Source of the DNA: Deltaproteobacteria bacterium | Lineage (GTDB): Bacteria > Desulfobacterota > SM23-61 | DNA length: 5,086 nucleotides | Assembly (NCBI GenBank): GCA_026388915.1 | Contig: JAPLIW010000337.1 | Location: forward strand, 1-5,086 | Direction: 5' to 3' | Shown here: positions 1 to 5,086 of the stretch, one piece after another | How positions within the stretch are numbered: the first letter of the stretch is position 1 | Layout: each line of letters starts with the position of its first letter | Translations under genes and position numbers: made by a program | Notes under the pieces: generated by a model | Databases searched by the model: none | What the model saw: the letters and a program-made list of their open reading frames with translations, nothing else | Told to the model about the DNA's origin: nothing

Positions 1-22
1 GATCCCAACGAATCAGCGCCAT
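1..22 (-). CDS. 5' end of a probable Hsp20 small heat-shock protein gene (partial)
   Basis: Read on the minus strand, ATG at 22-20 is followed by codons for M-A-L-I-R-W-D, and the next codon starts with C, so P is likely. The window then ends. A strong Shine-Dalgarno (AAAGGAG, plus-strand 32-38) lies 9 nt before the ATG, which supports a real start. From memory, an M-A-(L/I)-(I/V)-R-W-D-P opening is typical of bacterial Hsp20/alpha-crystallin proteins, usually continuing F-R-(D/E)-L. These are ATP-independent cytoplasmic holdases that bind unfolding proteins for DnaK/ClpB. The neighbours fit, since a heat-shock sigma factor and an HtrA protease lie upstream on the same strand. The family call rests on only seven residues plus context, so the start is surer than the product. 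No sigma-32-type promoter (CTTGAAA / CCCCAT) was found in front of it. Confidence 0.55.
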
Positions 23-31
23 AGGTTTTTA

Positions 32-38
32 CTCCTTT
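32..38 (-). promoter_or_regulatory. Ribosome binding site of the hsp20-like gene
   Basis: The minus strand reads AGGAAAGGAGT here; AAAGGAG is a good match to the anti-Shine-Dalgarno and lies 9 nt from the ATG at 22. It sits in the loop of a possible hairpin formed by GCCATA (plus-strand 45-50) and TATGGC (18-23, which contains the start codon). This site is the main reason to believe the seven-codon fragment at the window edge. Confidence 0.7.
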
Positions 39-84
39 CCTGCTTATGGCTCAGCGATCTTTTTGATTTAATAAAAAAAAATTA

Positions 85-111
85 ACCGCAGAGGTCGCGG
101 AGTACGCAGAG
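85..111 (+). repeat. CGCAGAG 9-nt repeat array, left copy (three units)
   Basis: Three tandem 9-nt units, ACCGCAGAG (85-93), GTCGCGGAG (94-102) and TACGCAGAG (103-111), follow the pattern NNCGCRGAG. An A9 tract (73-81) lies directly before the array. On the minus strand, CCGC and GCGG inside the array could pair just ahead of the T9 run, giving a weak hairpin-plus-U-tract of only 4 bp. The array lies in the presumed 5' region of the hsp20-like gene. Confidence 0.8.
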
Positions 112-216
112 GTAGAAATGGCCAAAAGCTCAGGGCCAGGATGCAGGGGGAAAAACGGCGTTTTTTCTCACCCTTCCCAGAAGGTCAAAACGGCCAAGGG
201 GCTTTCCAGGAACGAT

Positions 217-243
217 CTCTGCGCTCTCTGCTTCCTCTTCGTT
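217..243 (-). repeat. CGCAGAG 9-nt repeat array, middle degenerate copy (three units)
   Basis: On the minus strand the units read AACGAAGAG, GAAGCAGAG and AGCGCAGAG. The block aligns with the right-hand copy in the same orientation at about 22 of 28 positions (217-244 against 336-363), so it is an eroded direct repeat of that copy. Confidence 0.65.
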
Positions 244-335
244 CATCCTCTTGTCTCGATCCCCGGATGATCGAAGGGGAAAGAGGAGTCCATATCCATA
301 AAATGATTTGGGTTTTTTGTCTTTACCAAGAAAAG

Positions 336-362
336 CTCTGCGGTCTCTGCGTACTCTGCGGT
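336..362 (-). repeat. CGCAGAG 9-nt repeat array, right copy (three units)
   Basis: On the minus strand the units read ACCGCAGAG (362-354), TACGCAGAG (353-345) and ACCGCAGAG (344-336), all perfect NNCGCAGAG. The array is inverted relative to the copy at 85-111 and is likewise flanked by an A/T homopolymer (T6 at 366-371). It shares two unit types with the left copy but in a different order, which suggests unit gain and loss rather than simple point mutation. Confidence 0.8.
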
Positions 363-376
363 TGATTTTTTCTTCA

Positions 377-394
377 TCCCCGGAGGGCGCAGAG
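377..394 (+). repeat. CGCAGAG repeat remnant (one clear unit, one degenerate)
   Basis: GGCGCAGAG (386-394) is a clear unit and the preceding TCCCCGGAG (377-385) is a degenerate one, in the same orientation as the left array. It lies 14 nt beyond the right array, in the opposite orientation. Confidence 0.5.
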
Positions 395-420
395 ACTTTT
401 ATAATTTCCTATGCAACAAA

Positions 421-449
421 AAAATAAGCACGGATTCTCTTCCTGTCAA
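421..449 (-). promoter_or_regulatory. Sigma-70-type promoter facing the repeat region and the hsp20-like gene
   Basis: On the minus strand a perfect -35 TTGACA (449-444) is followed by a 17-nt spacer and a -10 TATTTT (426-421, 4 of 6 matches to TATAAT). Predicted initiation is near 414. It lies in the gap after rpoH and points toward the hsp20-like gene about 390 nt away, through the repeat arrays. It could drive that gene with a long leader, or a small RNA. The weak point is the -10, which sits in a T-run and may be coincidental. Confidence 0.45.
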
Positions 450-460
450 CCCCGGAAGAG
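437..460 (-). terminator. Weak hairpin downstream of rpoH, possible transcript end
   Basis: CTCTTCC (437-443) and GGAAGAG (454-460) can form a 7-bp stem with a 10-nt loop, about 75 nt beyond the rpoH stop codon. On the minus strand a T-run follows only after about 10 further nt (426-420), so this is not a canonical intrinsic terminator. The loop and one stem arm overlap the -35 region of the promoter-like sequence at 421-449. It may end or stabilise the htrA-rpoH transcript, or be chance. Confidence 0.3.
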
Positions 461-535
461 GAAAATGGAAACATGAATTCAGGGCACAATCCTTTGCCAG
501 GGGGGAGGGGAAGAAGGAGGACACAAGGCGGGGGC

Positions 536-1509
536 CTAAGACTCTTTGGATCCGGCACTCATTTTTTTGAACAGGACCTGGATGTTTTCCAGGTCGGGGA
601 ATTGTTCCCGGAGGAAGACCTTAAGCTTGTCCACAACCCTCTTTTCGATCTGGCGGGCCCGCTCCCGGGAGATGCGCAACCGGTCTCCTGCCTCTTGGAG
701 GGTCAGGGGCTCTTCGGCCATCAGTCGGTTTTTCAGGAGAAAAGCCTCCTTCTCTTTCAGGGTTCGGGTGAAATCTTCGATCTTCCGGCTCAGGATCTCC
801 TTGAACTGCGTATCCGCAAGGGTGTCTTCCAGGGTTTCAGCCGTGGGCAGGATATCCAGGTAGGTCTGTCGGGCGTCCTCTTCCAGGGGAGCGTTAAGGG
901 ATAGGTCTCCTCCTTCCAGGCGCTGGTCCATCTCGGTGATTTCTTCCTTGGTCACATTCAAGGTCTCAGCCAAAAGCTTCGGGCCCGGGTCGAACCCCAT
1001 GGCCTCCAGGCGTCCCTTCTCCTTTTTCAGGCGGAAGAAGAGCTTCCGCTGCGCCTGGGTCGTCCCGATCTTGACCAGGCTCCAGTTGTCGATCAGGAAC
1101 TTCAGGATGTAGGCCCGGATCCACCAGGAAGCATAGGAGGAAAGTTTCACGTTCCGGTAGGGGTCAAACTTCTTCACCGCCTGCATCAAACCCAGGTTTC
1201 CTTCCTGGATGAGATCCAGCAGGTTGCGGTAGGCCCGCTGGTACTCGAAGGCGATCTTGACCACCAGCCTCAGGTTGGAAACCACCAGCCGGTAAGCCGC
1301 CTGGAGGTCTTTCTCTTCCCACCACTTCTTGGCCAGGGCCAGCTCTTCTTCCCGGCTCAGAAGGGCGAATTTGCGGATATCTCCGAGGTACCTCTTAAGA
1401 GGGTCAAAGACCTCAACCGGTCCGCCTTTTTCCGCCGGCACCAGGTCCTGCGGGCCGGAGGGGAAAAGGTCCAGGGGAGGGACGGCCTCTTTCAGGATCT
1501 CTTCCTGGT

Positions 1510-1513
<4 letters not shown>
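536..1513 (-). CDS. rpoH: RNA polymerase sigma factor RpoH (sigma-32 family, heat shock)
   Basis: A 325-residue group 3 sigma-70-family factor that directs RNA polymerase to heat-shock promoters. Visible in order: a proline-rich N-terminal stretch (about 1-36); region 1.2 (37-70, starting DPLKRYLGDIRKF); region 2, including the core-binding DLIQEGNLGLMQAVKKFDP (100-118) and the -10 recognition segment SSYASWWIRAYILKFL (125-140); the RpoH box QRKLFFRLKKEK (155-166), close to E. coli QRKLFFNLRKTK and the best evidence that this is RpoH; and region 4.2 with a helix-turn-helix (TLQEAGDRLRISRERARQIEKR, about 271-292). It is longer than E. coli RpoH (284 residues) by roughly 20 residues at each end. 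The ATG overlaps the htrA stop as ATGA, and only a weak GGTGG precedes it, so translation is probably coupled to htrA. The stop is TAG. The family is certain; the regulon is inferred. Confidence 0.93.
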
Positions 1514-2958
<1,445 letters not shown>

Positions 2959-3033
2959 AAGGTTCAGCCCATGGCCCCTGTAAAGCGGGATGGCATACAG
3001 AGAAAGGCCAAAAGAATTCGTTATTTATAATTT

Positions 3034-3062
3034 ATTTTAGGCCCTTCGGTTTTCAATGTCAA
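3034..3062 (-). promoter_or_regulatory. Sigma-70-type promoter of the htrA-rpoH operon
   Basis: On the minus strand a perfect -35 TTGACA (3062-3057), a 17-nt spacer and a -10 TAAAAT (3039-3034, 5 of 6 matches) predict initiation near 3027, leaving a leader of about 70-95 nt depending on the htrA start used. TTGAAA lies directly after the -35, but no matching CCCCAT-type -10 follows, so I read this as a housekeeping promoter rather than a sigma-32 one. Confidence 0.7.
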
Positions 3063-3090
3063 ATGATGGGGAATTTTTGATTCTCTCGGG

Positions 3091-3119
3091 TTGCTCCCTC
3101 GTTCCCTTTTCGGTATAAT
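3091..3119 (+). promoter_or_regulatory. Sigma-70-type promoter of the ychF operon
   Basis: A perfect -10 TATAAT (3114-3119) lies 17 nt after TTGCTC (3091-3096), which keeps only the TTG of the -35 consensus. Predicted initiation near 3126 gives a leader of about 30 nt before the ychF start. It is divergent from the htrA promoter; the two -35 boxes are 28 nt apart, so a regulator bound between them could affect both. Confidence 0.7.
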
Positions 3120-3145
3120 GAGGCGCGATACAAAAAAATAAACCC

Positions 3146-3151
3146 AGGAGG
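3146..3151 (+). promoter_or_regulatory. Consensus ribosome binding site fixing the TTG start of ychF
   Basis: AGGAGG lies 5 nt before TTG at 3157-3159. No ATG in frame gives the conserved YchF N-terminus, so this site settles the start codon as TTG. Confidence 0.9.
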
Positions 3152-3156
3152 TCGCC

Positions 3157-4248
3157 TTGGGTTTCGTATGCGGCATCATCGGGTTGCCCAACGCGGGCAA
3201 ATCCACCATCTTCAACGCCCTCAGTTCCGCCAAGGCCCAGGTAGCCAGCTATCCTTTCTGCACCCTTGAACCCAATCAGGGAATCGTCCCCGTTCCCGAT
3301 GATCGGCTAGAAAAGCTCGCCCGGATCCTGAAACCGGAAAAAGTCACCCCCACGATCCTCGAGTTCTGGGATATTGCCGGCCTGGTCAAAGGGGCCAGCC
3401 AGGGGGAAGGACTGGGAAACCAGTTCCTGGGCCATATCCGCAATGTGGATGCCCTGGCTCACGTGGTCCGTTGTTTTGAAGCGGAGAGCGTGACCCACGT
3501 GTACTCCACCCTGGACCCCAAGCGAGACATCGAGATCGTCCAGACCGAACTCATTCTGGCCGACCTCCAGACCGTGGAAAAGCGGGTGAGCAAGTCCGCC
3601 CATCAGGCCAAGGTGGGAGACAAGAAGGCCGCCGCGGAAACCCCGGTCCTCCAGGCCATTCACGACCGCCTGGCCAAGGGGCTTCCGGCCGCCGGTCTTT
3701 CCTTTTCCGAAGAGGGGCAGAGGGTATTCCGTTCCCTGGAGCTCCTCACTTCCAAGCCGGTCTTCTACGTGGCCAACGTGAGCGAGAAGGAGCTGAAAGA
3801 GCGGCGCTGGATTTCCCGGGTGGAAGAACTGGCAACCCGGGAAAAGGCCCCCGTGGTCATCATCTGCGGAGACCTGGAGGCGGAGATGGCCGAACTCTCT
3901 CCCCCCGAGCGGGATGAATTCCTCCGGGAGATGGGCCTTCAGGAGCCCGCCTTGAATCAACTCATCCGGGTGGGTTACGGCCTGCTGGACTTTATTACCT
4001 TTTACACCACCGTCGGTCCGGAACTCCGCGCCTGGACCGTTCCGCGCGGCACGCACGCTCCCCAGGCCGCGGGAAAAATCCACACGGATATGGAGCGGGG
4101 ATTCATCCGGGCGGAAGTCATCTCCTTCAAGGAATTCGCCGCCGCCGGTTCCGCGGCCGCAGCCAGGGAGAAAGGGCTCATCCGGGTGGAAGGGAAAGAA
4201 TACATCGTCCAGGATGGGGATATCCTTTATATCCGGTTCCATGTCTGA
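3157..4248 (+). CDS. ychF: Redox-regulated ATPase YchF (OLA1/Obg-related P-loop NTPase)
   Basis: A 363-residue protein, exactly the usual family length. YchF is a universally conserved cytoplasmic P-loop protein of the TRAFAC/Obg class that hydrolyses ATP rather than GTP, binds ribosomes and is linked to oxidative-stress responses. Visible: G1/Walker A GLPNAGKST (residues 9-17); switch II DIAG (72-75) followed by the glycine-rich LVKGASQGEGLGNQFL; HVVRCFE (102-108); NVSE (207-210) in place of the GTPase NKxD motif, which accounts for ATP preference; and a C-terminal TGS domain (about 281-363) with RAWTVPRGTHAPQAAGKIHTD and a closing YIVQDGDILYIRF. The start is TTG, supported by the conserved MGF-CGI-GLPN opening and a consensus ribosome binding site. 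It is the first gene of a plus-strand operon and its end overlaps the next gene by 8 nt. No missing key residue was seen. Confidence 0.97.
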   Translation: MGFVCGIIGLPNAGKSTIFNALSSAKAQVASYPFCTLEPNQGIVPVPDDRLEKLARILKPEKVTPTILEFWDIAGLVKGASQGEGLGNQFLGHIRNVDALAHVVRCFEAESVTHVYSTLDPKRDIEIVQTELILADLQTVEKRVSKSAHQAKVGDKKAAAETPVLQAIHDRLAKGLPAAGLSFSEEGQRVFRSLELLTSKPVFYVANVSEKELKERRWISRVEELATREKAPVVIICGDLEAEMAELSPPERDEFLREMGLQEPALNQLIRVGYGLLDFITFYTTVGPELRAWTVPRGTHAPQAAGKIHTDMERGFIRAEVISFKEFAAAGSAAAAREKGLIRVEGKEYIVQDGDILYIRFHV

Positions 4249-5086
4249 AAACCGATCCCTCCCTTCAGGCCATGTCCGGGCGGCCGTTGTTCTGCCCATC
4301 GGCCTGGCCGCCATGTCCTTGGCCTCCATCTTCATCCGGTTCTGCGACGCCCCTCCTCTGGTCATCGCGGCCTACCGCCTGACCCTGGCCACCTTGATCC
4401 TCCTCCTCCTCGCCCTGCCGAAGACCATCCGGGAGTCCCGGAGGCTCAGCCGCGGGGAGATCCTTCCCTCCCTGGTCGCGGGCCTCTTCCTCTGCTTTCA
4501 TTTTGCTTTCTGGATCACCTCCCTCCGGTACACCTCCGTGGCCAGTTCGGTGATCTTCGTAACCACCAACCCCATCTTTGTGGCCATCGCCTCCTCCTTT
4601 CTCCTCCGGGAGAGGATCTCCCCCGTCCTTTTTCTTTCCATCCTCGTGGCCGTGGTCGGCGGAATTATCATCGGCTGGGGAGATCTGGAGAAAGGCCAGG
4701 ACCAACTGTACGGCGATTTTCTGTCGCTCCTGGGAGCGATCATGGCCACGGGCTATCTCCTGGTGGGAAGGAGAGTGCGCCAGGAAGTCAGCCTCACCAC
4801 GTACATCACTTTGGTTTACGGGGTGGCCGCTTTTTCCCTGATCCTCCTGGCCTTATTCAAGGGGGACGCTCTCTTCGGCTATGCCCCCAAAGAATATATC
4901 CTCTTTCTGCTTCTGGCCGTGGGGCCTCAGCTGATCGGGCACTCCTCCCTGAACTGGGCCCTGAGATTTTTCTCCGCCACCCTGGTTGCGGTTTTCATCC
5001 TGGGAGAACCCATCGGAGCAGCCATCCTAGCCTATTTTATCCTGGGGGAGAACCCGGGCCTCAGCCTGATTTGGGGCGGGGCTTTG
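4241..5086 (+). CDS. EamA/DMT-superfamily transporter (partial, 3' end beyond window)
   Basis: An open frame of 282 codons from ATG 4241 to the window end without a stop. The product is strongly hydrophobic and fits the ten-helix drug/metabolite transporter fold. The first EamA repeat is about residues 12-146, including WITSLRYTSVASSVIFVTTNPIFVAI (90-115, which I read as helices 3-4), and the second about 157-282, including SATLVAVFILGEP...AYFILGE (245-270). Such proteins export metabolites or amino acids from the inner membrane, but the substrate cannot be read from sequence. The family is usually about 290-300 residues, so only the end of the last helix and tail should be missing. The start ATG lies inside the ychF end (8-nt overlap, ATGTCTGA) with no good Shine-Dalgarno, suggesting translational coupling; a start at the next ATG (4313) would remove half of helix 1. 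Confidence 0.9.
   Translation, partial: MSENRSLPSGHVRAAVVLPIGLAAMSLASIFIRFCDAPPLVIAAYRLTLATLILLLLALPKTIRESRRLSRGEILPSLVAGLFLCFHFAFWITSLRYTSVASSVIFVTTNPIFVAIASSFLLRERISPVLFLSILVAVVGGIIIGWGDLEKGQDQLYGDFLSLLGAIMATGYLLVGRRVRQEVSLTTYITLVYGVAAFSLILLALFKGDALFGYAPKEYILFLLLAVGPQLIGHSSLNWALRFFSATLVAVFILGEPIGAAILAYFILGENPGLSLIWGGAL

Larger units (their letters stand above)
76..371. repeat. Possible inverted-repeat-bounded intergenic element (~296 nt)
   Basis: The 18 nt at 76-93 (A6, TT, then AACCGCAGAG) match the reverse complement of 354-371 at 17 of 18 positions, and a TACGCAGAG unit is shared just inside each arm (103-111 and 345-353). The ends therefore form an imperfect terminal inverted repeat around a core with no plausible gene. 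This could be a MITE-like non-autonomous element, or simply two oppositely oriented copies of the dispersed CGCAGAG repeat. No target-site duplication was evident at the edges and there is no transposase. Apart from these repeats and a third array at 217-243, the interior shows nothing I recognise. Confidence 0.35.

Noticed and set aside
151..165. AAAAAC-GGC-GTTTTT palindrome as a terminator
   Set aside because: Only one GC pair in the stem and a 3-nt loop, with no gene ending nearby on the plus strand.
85..362. CRISPR array
   Set aside because: The repeats are 9-nt tandem units in mixed orientation without regular spacers, and no cas genes are present.
141..365. 74-codon plus-strand frame in the repeat region
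   Set aside because: Its RSLRSL and LCGLCVLCG stretches are translated CGCAGAG arrays; there is no convincing ribosome binding site and no other protein-like feature.
243..377. 44-codon minus-strand frame starting MKKKSTAEYAETAE
   Set aside because: The N-terminal part is the repeat array read in frame (9 nt keeps frame). The rest looks random, so it is probably a spurious repeat-derived frame despite the promoter-like sequence upstream.
473..904. Plus-strand frame of 143 codons opposite the end of rpoH
   Set aside because: It is antisense to RpoH region 4 and has no homology-like features.
3071..3083. GAAT-N5-ATTC inverted repeat between the divergent promoters as an operator
   Set aside because: Four-base arms in an AT-rich stretch are easily chance, and it does not match the CIRCE element (TTAGCACTC-N9-GAGTGCTAA) or another operator I know.
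3307..4365. Long minus-strand open frame (352 codons) opposite ychF
   Set aside because: It is antisense to the clearly real YchF and extends into the transporter gene; it has low-complexity composition and no family features.

Overview
The window looks like chromosomal DNA from a GC-rich Gram-negative bacterium, most likely a member of the Desulfobacterota (old Deltaproteobacteria) or a relative. The evidence is a proteobacterial-type RpoH with a recognisable RpoH box, a periplasmic Do/HtrA protease with a signal peptide and two PDZ domains, and intergenic 9-nt CGCAGAG repeats of a kind I associate with such genomes. The lineage is an inference; no marker here settles it.

Layout, left to right. 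Positions 1-22 hold the first seven codons of a minus-strand gene that reads like the start of an Hsp20 small heat-shock protein. Positions 23-535 carry no convincing gene. They hold trimeric arrays of a 9-nt CGCAGAG unit in both orientations, an outer inverted repeat spanning about 300 nt, and a good minus-strand promoter-like sequence. Positions 536-1513 (minus) encode a heat-shock sigma factor (RpoH). Positions 1510-2958 (minus) encode a Do/HtrA serine protease whose stop codon overlaps the rpoH start by 4 nt. Positions 2959-3156 form a divergent promoter region, with a near-consensus sigma-70-type promoter facing each way. Positions 3157-4248 (plus) encode the ATPase YchF, starting at TTG behind a perfect AGGAGG. 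Positions 4241-5086 (plus) encode an EamA/DMT-family membrane transporter that overlaps ychF by 8 nt and is cut by the window end.

Functionally, the minus-strand block htrA - rpoH - (hsp20) reads as a protein-quality-control locus. It combines an envelope protease/chaperone, the cytoplasmic heat-shock sigma factor and probably a small holdase chaperone, all in one direction. HtrA and RpoH appear to be co-transcribed and translationally coupled from a housekeeping-type promoter. The hsp20-like gene is separated from them by the repeat region and probably has its own promoter. The plus-strand pair ychF - eamA looks like an ordinary operon with overlapping genes.

I see no CRISPR array, tRNA, rRNA, transposase or phage gene. 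The most unusual content is the structured repeat region at 76-394 and the coupling of a periplasmic protease gene to rpoH. I do not see strong evidence for a wholly new biological system.
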